This document shows, piece after piece, positions 50,041-59,497 of a stretch of 64,000 bases of DNA. How positions within the stretch are numbered: the first letter of the stretch is position 1; each line of letters opens with the position of its first letter. This DNA comes from UBA1847 sp942492205 (GTDB taxonomy: Bacteria; Pseudomonadota; Gammaproteobacteria; Steroidobacterales; Woeseiaceae): assembly GCA_942492205.1 (NCBI GenBank), contig CALODT010000001.1, forward strand, positions 1,488,001 through 1,552,000. Direction: 5' to 3'. The translations under genes were made by a program, and so were the position numbers. A model generated the notes under the pieces. It was not told the origin of the DNA, searched no databases, and was given only the letters and a program-made list of their open reading frames with translations.

Positions 50041-51411
50041 ATGCTAAGCAATCAGGCGGGCGACCCGAAGAGAAGCTCACTGCACGGTCACTGGTCGTCA
50101 AGAATGGCCTTCGTGCTTGCGGTCACCGGCTCGGCCGTCGGTCTGGGCAATATCTGGAAATTCCCGTACATCGCGGGGCAGAACGGTGGCGGTGCCTTCG
50201 TCCTGGTCTACCTCGCCTGCGTGATCTTCATCGGCATGCCGGTGATGATGTCGGAAATTCTGATCGGCCGGCGTGGACGCCGGAACCCCGTGGCTACGAT
50301 GGAACTACTCGGCAAGGAAGAGGGCAGCTCCCACCGCTGGCGATGGCTTGGCGCGATGGGCGTAATCGCCGGTATTCTCATACTCTCCTACTACAGCGTC
50401 ATCGCCGGATGGACGCTGGCCTACGTCGTGAAAAGCGCTTCGGGCGTGTTCGTCGGCGCGAGCCCTGAGGCCGTCAATAGCCAGTTTGCCCTGTTCGTCG
50501 GGGACTGGCGGCTGATTGGCCTGTGCCACACGATTTTCATGGGCCTGGCGGTGTTCGTAGTCGCTCGTGGCGTTGAACGCGGCCTGGAGCAGGCGGTGCG
50601 ATTCATGGTGCCGGCGCTGCTTGTCCTGATGCTGGTGTTGCTGGGCTATTCCGTCAATTCCGGATTCTTCGACGAGGGCGTGGCATTCATGTTTACGCCG
50701 GATTTCGACAAGCTGACCTGGAACAGCGTCCTCGCAGCGCTCGGCCAGGCCTTTTTTACGCTTAGTATCGGAATGGGCGCGATCATGGCGTATGGCGCAT
50801 ATCTCCCGGAAGAAACGTCGATAACCGGCGCGTCGGCGGCCGTGGTGACCGCGGACACGTCCATTGCGATTCTCGCGGGTCTGGCGATATTCCCGCTGGT
50901 ATTTGCGAACAACCTGGACCCGGCCGATGGACCCGGACTGGTGTTTCAAACCTTGCCGTTGGCGTTCGGACAAATGGCAGGGGGCGTGTTCTTCTCGACG
51001 ATTTTTTTCGTGCTGCTCGCGTTCGCAGCGTGGACCTCCGCAATTGGACTGATGGAGCCCGCGGTCGCCTGGATCGTTGAGCGCTTCCACAAGACTCGAG
51101 CTCAGGCCACCGTCATGACAGGGCTGACCATCTGGCTTGTCGGGCTAGGCTCGGTCTTGTCCTTCAACGTCCTGGCTGACTTCAGGTTTCTTGCAGGTAC
51201 GATCTTCGACAACATCGATTACCTGACGAGCAACATCATGTTGCCGCTGGGTGGGCTTCTGATCGTTATATTTGCGGGCTGGGTCATGTGCCGCAATTCG
51301 ACGGCGGACGAACTTGGCGGCTCGGGCACCCTGTTCAGGGCCTGGCGCTTGCTGGCACGTTTCGTTGCGCCGATCGGTATTCTGCTGGTCCTGATAAACG
51401 CCGTGCTCTGA
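50041..51411 (+). CDS. Neurotransmitter:sodium symporter (NSS/SNF) family transporter
   Basis: A 456-residue membrane protein from ATG 50041; the frame extends 20 codons upstream without a good start. SAVGLGNIWKFPYIAGQNGGGAFVLVYL is the NSS signature of TM1 with sodium and substrate sites. About 11 hydrophobic segments follow, ending at AVL. Likely Na+-coupled amino-acid uptake; substrate unknown. Divergent from smpB. Confidence 0.92.
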   Translation: MLSNQAGDPKRSSLHGHWSSRMAFVLAVTGSAVGLGNIWKFPYIAGQNGGGAFVLVYLACVIFIGMPVMMSEILIGRRGRRNPVATMELLGKEEGSSHRWRWLGAMGVIAGILILSYYSVIAGWTLAYVVKSASGVFVGASPEAVNSQFALFVGDWRLIGLCHTIFMGLAVFVVARGVERGLEQAVRFMVPALLVLMLVLLGYSVNSGFFDEGVAFMFTPDFDKLTWNSVLAALGQAFFTLSIGMGAIMAYGAYLPEETSITGASAAVVTADTSIAILAGLAIFPLVFANNLDPADGPGLVFQTLPLAFGQMAGGVFFSTIFFVLLAFAAWTSAIGLMEPAVAWIVERFHKTRAQATVMTGLTIWLVGLGSVLSFNVLADFRFLAGTIFDNIDYLTSNIMLPLGGLLIVIFAGWVMCRNSTADELGGSGTLFRAWRLLARFVAPIGILLVLINAVL

Positions 51412-51463
51412 GGCGTGTTGCCGGAAGCCTCAGTTCGTGGCGCGCGTCGGGGAGTCCGCGCGC

Positions 51464-51901
51464 ATGCGTAAGGTCAGTCGCAGCGCGCTGGTGCCTTATT
51501 CCGCCGCCGACATGTACGCGCTGGTGAAGGACGTCGAGGCCTATCCCGCATTTCTTCCATGGTGCGACGACGCCAAGGTTCATGTCGCTCAACCCGACTA
51601 CATCGAGGCGTCACTTGAATTGCACCGGCACGGCATCAGCAAGCGCTTCAGGACCCGCAACGAGCTCAAGGAAAACGTCTCCCTGGGCATTGAGCTGGTC
51701 GGAGGCCCGTTTCGTCATATGTCCGGTGGCTGGCATTTCCAACAGCTCGGCGAGACCGGCAGCAAGGTCGCGCTGGAACTGGAATTCGAGTTTGAGAATC
51801 GCGCTACCGACATCATCTTCGGGCGCTTTTTTGAGAGCACCTGTAACTCGCTGGTCGACTCGTTCACCCGTCGGGCTGCGCAGATTTACGCCGGTAACTA
51901 G
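51464..51901 (+). CDS. ratA: RatA-like START-domain protein (coenzyme Q-binding/COQ10 type)
   Basis: A 145-residue START/Bet v 1-like protein from ATG 51464 (MRKVSRSALVPYSAADMYALVKDVEAYPAFLPWC), with GGGGAG 9 bases upstream; an earlier in-frame GTG is at 51437. In E. coli RatA (YfjG) was described as a toxin inhibiting 70S association, while COQ10-type relatives bind quinone. Followed by rnfH, as usual. Role here inferred only. Confidence 0.92.
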   Translation: MRKVSRSALVPYSAADMYALVKDVEAYPAFLPWCDDAKVHVAQPDYIEASLELHRHGISKRFRTRNELKENVSLGIELVGGPFRHMSGGWHFQQLGETGSKVALELEFEFENRATDIIFGRFFESTCNSLVDSFTRRAAQIYAGN

Positions 51902-51909
51902 GCACGACG

Positions 51910-52215
51910 GTGGCGCAGATTGACGTTGAAGTTGTTTATGCAACGGCAGAGGTGCAGGCACTGATCGCTCTCACTCTGCCAGAAGGTGCGACCGTTTCTG
52001 ATGCCTTGTCGGCGAGCGGACTGGAGAGACGATTCCCGCAAGTCGATTTTTCGGCACTGCAGGCAGGTATCTGGGGCCATATCGTGGCACGCGACAAGGT
52101 GCTTAACGGTGGCGATCGTGTCGAGGTTTACCGCCCTTTGAAGCTGAATCCGAAGGAGGCGCGACGCCAACTCGCGAGTCTTGGGCTCACGATGGGCGGC
52201 GTCACAAAAAGCTAG
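51910..52215 (+). CDS. rnfH: RnfH/RatB family ubiquitin-like-fold protein
   Basis: A 101-residue beta-grasp protein with GTG start 51910: VEVVYATAEVQALIALTLPEGATVSDALSASGLERRFP and GDRVEVYRPLKLNPKEARRQ. It normally accompanies ratA, and its function is unclear (RatB). Its 3' end overlaps the end of bamE on the other strand by four bases. Confidence 0.9.
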   Translation: MAQIDVEVVYATAEVQALIALTLPEGATVSDALSASGLERRFPQVDFSALQAGIWGHIVARDKVLNGGDRVEVYRPLKLNPKEARRQLASLGLTMGGVTKS

Positions 52216-52544
52216 AGTCCCGGGTCCAGTTCCTGCTCTTTGCGAATTTCACTGACGCGGTCATCCGTAAACAGCACCGACACCCAGCGCTTGGCCAGCG
52301 CATCGTCGCGGCCGAGCTTGAGGTAATAAACGTAGTCCCAACGGTCCTTGTGGAAAGGATCGTCGATCATGGGAGTGCCGAGCAGGAAGCGGATCTGGTT
52401 GCGTGTCATACCCACTTCGGCCTGGTCAAGGTCTTCCTGCTTGATCAGATTGCCTTGCGCGATATTCGCCCGGTACACACAGCCCCCCGAAAAGGCCAGA
52501 GCGATGCAGAGGAAGAAGATTGGTAACGATTTACGGATTGCCAT
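52212..52544 (-). CDS. bamE: BamE, outer-membrane assembly lipoprotein
   Basis: A 110-residue lipoprotein. Lipobox LAFSGGC gives Cys22. The SmpA/OmlA fold shows QGNLIKQEDLDQAEVGMTRNQIRFLLGTPMIDDPFHKDRWDYVYYL. BamE stabilises the BAM complex that inserts beta-barrels. Divergent from fur over 60 bases, the classical pairing. The other BAM-related small lipoprotein lies after dapA. Confidence 0.95.
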   Translation of the reverse strand: MAIRKSLPIFFLCIALAFSGGCVYRANIAQGNLIKQEDLDQAEVGMTRNQIRFLLGTPMIDDPFHKDRWDYVYYLKLGRDDALAKRWVSVLFTDDRVSEIRKEQELDPGL

Positions 52545-52604
52545 AGAGCCTGACTGCCAACTGGGTCATAATAGGCGCGCATCATACCTTGAAAGAGTTT
52601 GTCC

Positions 52605-53027
52605 ATGCAGCAACGACAGGAACTTCGCAAAGCCGGCCTGAAGGTGACCCTGCCGCGCCTGAAAATCCTCGAGATTCTCGAGGATGCAAAGCAGCGCCAT
52701 CTCAGTGCGGAGGACATCTACAAAGACTTGCTGCAAGCTGGTGAGGATATTGGACTGGCGACCGTGTACCGCGTCCTGACGCAATTCGAGACAGCGGGGC
52801 TTGTTACGCGACACAATTTCGAAGGCGGCCATTCGGTTTTCGAGCTTGACGATGGCGATCACCATGATCATATGGTCTGCGTGGAAACCGGGGAAGTGGT
52901 TGAGTTCGTTAACGAGGAAATAGAGCGATTGCAGCACGCGATCGCTGAAGAATTCGGCTTCGAACTGCTTGACCACAGCCTCGTGCTGTACGTGAAGCAG
53001 AAAAGCTCCGACTCAGACGCCGACTAG
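52605..53027 (+). CDS. fur: Ferric uptake regulator Fur
   Basis: A 140-residue protein from ATG 52605, with GAAAGAG upstream; the TTG two codons earlier is less likely. Winged helix (LRKAGLKVTLPRLKILEIL, then IGLATVYRVLTQFETAGLVTRH) and the metal region HHDHMVCVETGEVVEF. The second cysteine of the usual CxxC is absent (CVET), as in pseudomonad Fur. It represses iron-uptake genes with Fe2+. Flanked by bamE and recN in the common order. Confidence 0.95.
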   Translation: MQQRQELRKAGLKVTLPRLKILEILEDAKQRHLSAEDIYKDLLQAGEDIGLATVYRVLTQFETAGLVTRHNFEGGHSVFELDDGDHHDHMVCVETGEVVEFVNEEIERLQHAIAEEFGFELLDHSLVLYVKQKSSDSDAD

Positions 53028-53047
53028 GGGTTCATTCCGCCGGATTC

Positions 53048-54730
53048 TCAGGCCCGTTTCTTCGGCGCTTCAGCCAGCATTTCTGCCGCGTGTGCCAGCG
53101 TCTTCTGAGTAATTTCTACGCCGCCGAGCATCCGCGCGAGTTCCTCGACACGCTCTTCCTTGCTCAGTACCTGCACGTTAGTGCGAGTGATTTTTCCGTC
53201 GCTCACCTTACTGACGCGCAGATGCTGGTTGGCAAGACTGGCTACCTGCGGCAGGTGCGTGACGCAGAGCACCTGGCGACTGCGACCCAGTTCCTGCAGA
53301 CGCCTGCCGACCATTTCGGCGACGGCACCGCCCACGCCGCTATCCACTTCGTCAAACACCATCGTTGGAATTGCGCTGCCATCGCTGGCGATGACCTGGA
53401 TGGCAAGGCTCATGCGCGATAGCTCGCCACCGGAGGCTATCTTGGCAAGCGCTTGCGGAGCCTGACCGGGATTCGCACTGATGAGGAAGTCGATGTTGTC
53501 GAGGCCTGAAGCGCGAGCGGCTTCTTCTGCCAGCGCCGCCAGGCGGATCTCGAACACGCCGCCGGGCATGCCGAGGCTCTTCATCGCATGGCTGACTTTC
53601 TCGGCGAATGAAATCGCCGCTTTGTGCCGCAACTTCGAGAGTGCCTTGGCACGTTTAAGGAATTGCTCGCGCGCAGTTGCGACACGTTCCTCAAGTTCGC
53701 GGCCGCGCTCTTCGGCGTGGCTCAGTTCATCGAACTCACTGCGGAGCCTGTCCAGCAGCTCCTGGAGCTCGTTGGCGCTGACGCGGTGTTTACGCGCGAC
53801 CGACTGAATCGTATCGAGCCGTTCTTCAACCCAATCGTGGCGCTGTGGATCCATGTCGATCGTGTCGCTATAACGCCTCAACGAGTCCGCTGCTTCCGCG
53901 ACCTGGATGCCGGCACTGTCGAGCAGCTCCAAAACCGGTTTCAGGTCCGCGTCATAGTCGACCAGCGACTCGATGCAGCGAATGGCGTCGGCGACGAGGC
54001 TGTTTGCGTTCGCCGCTTCATTGTCGAAAAGGCTCAGCAAGCTGCGGTTCACACCTTCGAGGAGTCGTCCGCTGTTTTGTAACTTCTGGCGTTCCACGAG
54101 CAATTCATCCGACTCATCCTGTTGCAGCCCGAGTGCGTCGAGTTCCTGAATCTGGAAATCGAGCAGGTCGAGCCGCGACGCGCGATCGGATTCGGCCTCC
54201 TGCAATTGCTCGAGTCGAGCGGCGAGGGTCTTCCATTCTGTGTAGCAGGTTTCAGTTGCAGCGCGTTTCTTCAGCAGGCCGGCGAAATGGTCGAGCAGGT
54301 CGCGTTGAATTGAGCGATGCCCCAGGGACTGGTGAAAGTGCTGGCCGTGAATGTCGAGCAGTTTTTCACCGATCGTCTTGAGCTGACCTAAGGGTACCGC
54401 GTTGCCATTGATGAATGCCCGCGAGCGACCATCTGCATTGATAACGCGACGCAGCAGGCATTCATCGTCCTGATCCAGTGCGTGTTCTTCCAGCCATGCC
54501 TTGGCAGCGTCGAGTGCAGATACGTCGAATTCGGCGGCAAAGTCGGCGCGTTTCGCGCCATCGCGCACTAGCTTTGCGCTGCCCCGCTCACCCAGCACCA
54601 GGCCCAGTGCGTCGACGAGGATCGACTTGCCGGCGCCCGTCTCGCCGGTCAGCACGGTCATGCCTTCATCGAACTCGATTTCGATTCGATCGACGATGGC
54701 GAAATCACGAACCTGTAGGTTAATCAGCAT
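53048..54730 (-). CDS. recN: DNA repair protein RecN
   Basis: A 560-residue SMC-like ATPase. N-terminal Walker A TVLTGETGAGKSILVDAL, long central coiled coil, and C-terminal GGELSRMSLAIQV signature with Walker B PTMVFDEVDSGVGG. It holds DNA ends together during double-strand break repair. Downstream of nadK on the minus strand with a 20-base gap. Full length. Confidence 0.96.
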   Translation of the reverse strand: MLINLQVRDFAIVDRIEIEFDEGMTVLTGETGAGKSILVDALGLVLGERGSAKLVRDGAKRADFAAEFDVSALDAAKAWLEEHALDQDDECLLRRVINADGRSRAFINGNAVPLGQLKTIGEKLLDIHGQHFHQSLGHRSIQRDLLDHFAGLLKKRAATETCYTEWKTLAARLEQLQEAESDRASRLDLLDFQIQELDALGLQQDESDELLVERQKLQNSGRLLEGVNRSLLSLFDNEAANANSLVADAIRCIESLVDYDADLKPVLELLDSAGIQVAEAADSLRRYSDTIDMDPQRHDWVEERLDTIQSVARKHRVSANELQELLDRLRSEFDELSHAEERGRELEERVATAREQFLKRAKALSKLRHKAAISFAEKVSHAMKSLGMPGGVFEIRLAALAEEAARASGLDNIDFLISANPGQAPQALAKIASGGELSRMSLAIQVIASDGSAIPTMVFDEVDSGVGGAVAEMVGRRLQELGRSRQVLCVTHLPQVASLANQHLRVSKVSDGKITRTNVQVLSKEERVEELARMLGGVEITQKTLAHAAEMLAEAPKKRA

Positions 54731-54750
54731 GTCATTCGTCCGGCAAGATC

Positions 54751-55632
54751 CTAACCGCGCTTGCGATTGTCACGCCCCCAAAACAACTTGGAACGGAGAA
54801 TGCCATAGAAGTCGTAGCTCGGCGGATGGATCAGCGTTATGCGTTGCTCCGAAGCCGAGATGATGAGCCTGTCAGAGGGACGAATGCGCCCCATGGCGCG
54901 GCCATCGATCGTAATAGAGGCGGTTGTCTGGTCGCGCTCCAGCAATATTACTTCGATCGAACGATCCGCTGGAATAACCAGCGGACGATCGGTCAGTGTA
55001 TGAGGGCAGACGGGCACCACGACGACGGCATCGAGTAGCGGCGAGATTATCGGCCCGCCACAGCTCAGGGAATACGCCGTCGAACCTGTTGGCGTTGCAA
55101 CGATGAGCCCGTCGCCCGAATGGGTATTGACGAACGTGCCGTCAACTTGCGTCGAAAAGTCCACCATGCGGCCCGTTTCACGGCGCTTCAGCACCACGTC
55201 ATTGAGCGCAAACGCGACACTTTCCTCGCCGGTCTCCTTGACGAGTCTCGCTTCGAGCAGCATGCGCGTGTCGCGCGTGTACTCGCCTCGCAACACTTGC
55301 TCGACGCTGGAAATCATCTCGTCCGGAGTGACGTCGGCGAGAAAACCCAAGCGGCCCCGATTGATGCCGAGGATTGGCGTGCCCGACTCGCGTGCAAGCC
55401 GGCTGGCATGCAGCATGGTACCGTCACCGCCGATAGCGATTGCCAGGTCGGCATGCCGGCAAAGTTCCGATTCCGGCATGCTCGCGACAGCGATGTCGAG
55501 TTTGGCCTTGTCGGAGGCGAGGACCTTGATGCCGGACTTCAGCAAATGATCGGTCAGCGCTCGCATGCCCTCGGCGACACGCTTGTCGTCGTGGCGACCC
55601 AGGAGGGCGATGTTTGGAAATTGGGTGTTCAT
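54751..55632 (-). CDS. nadK: NAD kinase
   Basis: A 293-residue enzyme. GGDGT motif (AIGGDGTMLHASRL), the NAD-binding GDGLIVATPTGSTAYSLSCGGP and CPHTLTDRPLVIPAD are present. It makes NADP from NAD and ATP. Divergent from hrcA over a 105-base gap and co-directional with recN. Normal length. Confidence 0.96.
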   Translation of the reverse strand: MNTQFPNIALLGRHDDKRVAEGMRALTDHLLKSGIKVLASDKAKLDIAVASMPESELCRHADLAIAIGGDGTMLHASRLARESGTPILGINRGRLGFLADVTPDEMISSVEQVLRGEYTRDTRMLLEARLVKETGEESVAFALNDVVLKRRETGRMVDFSTQVDGTFVNTHSGDGLIVATPTGSTAYSLSCGGPIISPLLDAVVVVPVCPHTLTDRPLVIPADRSIEVILLERDQTTASITIDGRAMGRIRPSDRLIISASEQRITLIHPPSYDFYGILRSKLFWGRDNRKRG

Positions 55633-55737
55633 GGTTCGATTGTTGCAAACCCTTGACCGGCCGCCAAGCCGTTGCTAGCGTGTTGGCGGCTACACTAACA
55701 CAGCCAACGGAAACGGTATTTCACTTGTTTTTAGTGC

Positions 55738-56796
55738 ATGTCAGCAGAAGCAACTAATCAGGTTCCCAGTGATCGCGGGCAGCATTTGCTGCGCGTCCTC
55801 ATCCAGCGCTACATCAGCGAAGGGCAACCTGTAGGCTCCAGAACCCTTTCCAGGGATTCGGGCCTCGATCTCAGTCCCGCGACAATCCGCAACGTTATGT
55901 CCGACCTGGAGCACCTGGGACTGGTGTCCGCGCCGCATACCTCCGCAGGTCGTATTCCAACGCCGCGCGGCTATCGAATGTTTGTCGACACGCTGGTTCG
56001 GTATCGCCAGCCTGACGACAGTGAAATCAAGAGGATTCGGCACAAGATAAAAGGGGATTCCGACGATCCGGAAGCGCTGGCAACCGCTGTGTCCAGGCTG
56101 CTTTCGGAGTTCACGAGTATGGCCGGCGTTGTATCCGCTCCGCGTCCCGCGCATGTGACGCTGCGCCAGATCGAATTCCTGCCGCTCTCGGAAAACAGGG
56201 TTCTCGTTATCCTGGTGACCAATGACCGGGAAGTTCAGAATCGAATCCTGCACACGGAACGTAACTACAGTGCGTCCGAATTGCAGCAGGCACAGAATTA
56301 TATCAACGAGCACTATGGCGGAACGGACCTCGATAAGGTCCGCGCGCGGCTGCTGGACGATCTCGATGAGACACGGAACTCGATGAACCAGGCCATGCAC
56401 GACATCATCGCCGTCGCCCAATCGGCGATGGGTAGTGCGGCGCATCCGGACGACAACTGCGTACTGGCCGGCGAAACCAACCTTATGGACTTTGCCGAGC
56501 TGTCCGATATCGACACGTTGCGGCGCTTGTTCGACGCGTTCTCGAGAAAACGACTGATCCTCGACCTGCTCGACCGGAGCATTAATGCCGACGGCGTCCA
56601 GATTTTCATTGGCGAGGAATCCGGGGTCAGTATCTTCGACGACTGCAGCGTGATAACGGCGCCGTATCGCGTGGACGAGGATACCGTTGGCGTGCTGGGG
56701 GTGATCGGCCCGACGCGAATGGCCTACGATCGCGTGGTACCCATCGTTGACGTCACAGCGCGCCTGCTCGAGTCGGCCCTCGGCAATAACAGCTGA
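55738..56796 (+). CDS. hrcA: Heat-shock repressor HrcA
   Basis: A 352-residue repressor. Winged-helix N-domain: LLRVLIQRYISEGQPVGSRTLSRDSGLDLSPATIRNVMSDLEHLG, and C-terminal GAF-like domain ending GPTRMAYDRVVPIVDVTARLL. HrcA binds CIRCE operators. I see no complete CIRCE element within the operon, so its targets (probably groESL) lie elsewhere. Co-directional with grpE, dnaK and dnaJ. Confidence 0.95.
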   Translation: MSAEATNQVPSDRGQHLLRVLIQRYISEGQPVGSRTLSRDSGLDLSPATIRNVMSDLEHLGLVSAPHTSAGRIPTPRGYRMFVDTLVRYRQPDDSEIKRIRHKIKGDSDDPEALATAVSRLLSEFTSMAGVVSAPRPAHVTLRQIEFLPLSENRVLVILVTNDREVQNRILHTERNYSASELQQAQNYINEHYGGTDLDKVRARLLDDLDETRNSMNQAMHDIIAVAQSAMGSAAHPDDNCVLAGETNLMDFAELSDIDTLRRLFDAFSRKRLILDLLDRSINADGVQIFIGEESGVSIFDDCSVITAPYRVDEDTVGVLGVIGPTRMAYDRVVPIVDVTARLLESALGNNS

Positions 56797-56825
56797 GGGT
56801 CACAGCAAGAATTCGCTGCCTCGCT

Positions 56826-56852
56826 CTTGATATTTTCCACATGGCCCCCAGA
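56826..56852 (+). promoter_or_regulatory. Candidate sigma-32 promoter of grpE
   Basis: CTTGATA, 12 bases, then CCCCCAGA, close to the CTTGAAA/CCCCATNT consensus. It lies in the hrcA-grpE gap, about 65 bases before the grpE ATG. Confidence 0.55.
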
Positions 56853-56915
56853 CCTCGCGGTGAACTAGCCCGGCTAGCGAGTCGGGCGCCCTTTCCCAGT
56901 AACTGGAGCCATTGA

Positions 56916-57449
56916 ATGAGTGTTGAACGCCCGGATGAGGCAATCGAAGAGTCGGCGGTGGCCGCCGAAGGCGACGAGGCAGTGCAACAGGACGAGGTTG
57001 ATCCATTGGCCGAGCTACAGGCAAAAGCGGACGAAAACTGGGAGCGTTATGTCAGGGCTGCTGCTGAGACCGAAAATATCCGCAAACGCGCGGCGCGGGA
57101 CGTGGAGCATGCGCACAAATTCGCGCTCGACCGTTTCGGCAAGGAGCTGCTGGCCGTTACGGACGGGTTGGAGATGGCACTGTCGTCCACGGAAAACGCC
57201 ACCGTTGAAAGCCTGCTCGAAGGTAGCCGGGCGACGTTGAAACTCCTCGAGACCACCATGGGGCGTTTCGGTATATCCGCCATCGACCCGGAAGGGGAGC
57301 CTTTCGACCCGGAGATGCATGAAGCGATCAGCGTGCAGCCATCCGCTACCGCCGAGCCGGGCACGGTGCTCGCTGTCATGCAGAAGGGCTATACCCTGAA
57401 CGGGCGCTTGTTGCGGCCCGCCATGGTCATCGTTGCCGAGGAAGGCTGA
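56916..57449 (+). CDS. grpE: GrpE, nucleotide exchange factor for DnaK
   Basis: A 177-residue protein with an acidic N-terminus, a long helix (ELQAKADENWERYVRAAAETENIRKRAARDVE) and the beta-wing domain FDPEMHEAISVQPSA ... GYTLNGRLLRPAMVIVAE. It releases ADP from DnaK. Normal length. A sigma-32 promoter precedes it and another one separates it from dnaK. Confidence 0.97.
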   Translation: MSVERPDEAIEESAVAAEGDEAVQQDEVDPLAELQAKADENWERYVRAAAETENIRKRAARDVEHAHKFALDRFGKELLAVTDGLEMALSSTENATVESLLEGSRATLKLLETTMGRFGISAIDPEGEPFDPEMHEAISVQPSATAEPGTVLAVMQKGYTLNGRLLRPAMVIVAEEG

Positions 57450-57479
57450 GGGCCAGGGGTCAAAAAGTGCCTGAAGGCG

Positions 57480-57507
57480 CTTGAAACAGGGGCCACCGGC
57501 CCCACTT
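57480..57507 (+). promoter_or_regulatory. Sigma-32 promoter of dnaK
   Basis: Perfect -35 CTTGAAA, 13-base spacer, -10 CCCCACTT, 44 bases before the dnaK ATG. Good match to the heat-shock consensus; it drives dnaK-dnaJ independently of hrcA-grpE. Confidence 0.75.
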
Positions 57508-57550
57508 AACAGCCAGTTTAGGCAATTCTTACCGAATTTGGAGCTATGAA

Positions 57551-59473
57551 ATGGGCAAAGTGATTGGTATCGACCTTGGTACCACGAACTCCTGCGTTGC
57601 AGTCATGGAGGGTAATACACCCAAGGTCATCGAAAACAGCGAGGGCGATCGGACGACACCGTCGATCGTGGCATTCACCAAGGACGACCAGGTTCTGGTC
57701 GGTCAGTCGGCGAAGCGCCAGGCTGTCACTAACCCGGAGAACACGCTGTTTGCCGTGAAGCGATTGATCGGCCGACGTTTCGAAGACGAGGTGGTGCAGC
57801 GGGACATCAAGATGGTGCCGTACTCGATCGTCAAGGCGGACAACGGTGACGCCTGGGTCGACGCCAATGGAAAGAAGATGGCGCCGCCCGAGGTTTCTGC
57901 GCGTGTCCTGATGAAGATGAAGAAGACCGCGGAAGACTACCTTGGCGAAGAGGTGACCGAGGCGGTTATCACGGTCCCGGCCTACTTTAACGACTCGCAG
58001 CGCCAGGCGACCAAGGATGCTGGCAAGATCGCCGGACTCGAGGTCAAGCGCATTATCAACGAGCCAACCGCCGCGGCGCTTGCCTACGGTATGGACAAGA
58101 AGCGTGGCGACAAGAAGATTGCTGTCTTCGACCTTGGTGGCGGAACATTCGACGTGTCGATCATCGAAATTGCCGAGGTAGATGGCGAGCATCAATTCGA
58201 GGTGCTTGCCACGAACGGCGATACGTTCCTCGGCGGTGAGGATTTCGACATGCGGGTCATCGAATACCTGACGTCGGAGTTTGAACGCGAAACCGGCGTG
58301 GACATCAGCGGCGACGCGCGCGCCATGCAGCGTCTCAAAGAGGCCGCGGAGAAGGCCAAGATCGAGCTCAGCTCGCAGCAGCAGACGGAAGTAAACCTGC
58401 CTTACATCACTGCAGATGCAAGCGGGCCGAAGCACATGAGCATCAAGCTCACGCGGGCCAAACTGGAATCGCTGGTCGACAAGTTGATCGATCGAACCAT
58501 CGGCCCCTGCAAGATTGCACTGCAGGATGCGGGACTCAAGGTCAATGAAGTCGATGACGTTATTCTCGTCGGCGGTCAGACACGCATGCCGAAGGTGCAA
58601 GAGGAAGTGCAGAACTTTTTCGGCAAGGAGCCGAGGCGTGACGTTAACCCGGATGAGGCGGTCGCGCTGGGTGCGGCAATCCAGGGTGGTGTATTGGCGG
58701 GCGACGTCAAGGACGTCCTGCTACTCGACGTAACGCCGTTGTCGCTGGGTATCGAGACGCTGGGTGGGGTCATGACCAAACTCATCGACAAGAACACGAC
58801 TATTCCGGCAAACGCCGAACAGGTGTTCTCGACGGCCGACGACAACCAGACCGCAGTAACGATTCACGTCTTACAGGGTGAGCGCGAGCGGGCGCAGGAC
58901 AACAAGTCGCTTGGTCGTTTCGACCTGGCGGACATCCCGCCGGCGCAGCGCGGTGTGCCGCAGATCGAGGTGACTTTTGATATCGACGCAAACGGTATTC
59001 TGAACGTATCGGCGAAAGACAAGGCTACCGGCAAAAGCCAGAATATCGTGATCAAGGCATCGAGTGGCCTGACGGACGATGAGATCGACAAGATGGTTTC
59101 GGACGCCGAGAGCCACGCCGAGGATGATCGCAAGTTCCGCGAGCTCGTCGATGTTCGCAACCAGGCAGACGGTCTGATTCACGCCGCCGAAAAGACGCTG
59201 AGCGAACTGGGCGAGAAGGCATCCGCAGAAGAACGCCAGGCTGTCGAAAACGCTGTGTCCGACCTCAAGAAGGCGCTGGAAGGCGACGACAAGGAAGTGA
59301 TCGAGAAGAAGACGGCGGCTCTCGGTGAAGCATCAGGGAGCCTGGCGCAGAAGTTGTACGCGGAACAGGCTGAGGGTGAAGCCAGTGGTGAGGCTTCGGC
59401 ATCAGCGGCTGATGACGATGTCGTCGATGCTGAGTTCGAGGAAGTTGACAAGGACGGCACATCCAAGTCCTGA
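57551..59473 (+). CDS. dnaK: Chaperone DnaK (Hsp70)
   Basis: A 640-residue Hsp70. ATPase motifs IGIDLGTTNSCVAVMEG, VFDLGGGTFDVS and VGGQTRMPKVQ; substrate domain from about 390 with TPLSLGIETLGGVMT and a C-terminal lid ending FEEVDKDGTSKS (E. coli type EEVKDKK variant). Length as in other bacterial DnaK. The same transcript includes dnaJ after a hairpin. Confidence 0.98.
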   Translation: MGKVIGIDLGTTNSCVAVMEGNTPKVIENSEGDRTTPSIVAFTKDDQVLVGQSAKRQAVTNPENTLFAVKRLIGRRFEDEVVQRDIKMVPYSIVKADNGDAWVDANGKKMAPPEVSARVLMKMKKTAEDYLGEEVTEAVITVPAYFNDSQRQATKDAGKIAGLEVKRIINEPTAAALAYGMDKKRGDKKIAVFDLGGGTFDVSIIEIAEVDGEHQFEVLATNGDTFLGGEDFDMRVIEYLTSEFERETGVDISGDARAMQRLKEAAEKAKIELSSQQQTEVNLPYITADASGPKHMSIKLTRAKLESLVDKLIDRTIGPCKIALQDAGLKVNEVDDVILVGGQTRMPKVQEEVQNFFGKEPRRDVNPDEAVALGAAIQGGVLAGDVKDVLLLDVTPLSLGIETLGGVMTKLIDKNTTIPANAEQVFSTADDNQTAVTIHVLQGERERAQDNKSLGRFDLADIPPAQRGVPQIEVTFDIDANGILNVSAKDKATGKSQNIVIKASSGLTDDEIDKMVSDAESHAEDDRKFRELVDVRNQADGLIHAAEKTLSELGEKASAEERQAVENAVSDLKKALEGDDKEVIEKKTAALGEASGSLAQKLYAEQAEGEASGEASASAADDDVVDAEFEEVDKDGTSKS

Positions 59474-59497
59474 TTGGCTAACCCGGTAAGGAACAGC

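Noticed and set aside
55633..55740. CIRCE operator upstream of hrcA
   Set aside because: Only a short TTAGTGC-like half can be seen; the TTAGCACTC-N9-GAGTGCTAA palindrome is absent.
57518..58600. A 360-residue open frame antisense to dnaK
   Set aside because: It lies wholly opposite a certain dnaK gene, shows no domain and is a by-product of GC-rich codon use. The same holds for long antisense frames over sufB, rsgA, prc, ppk2 and carA/dapB.
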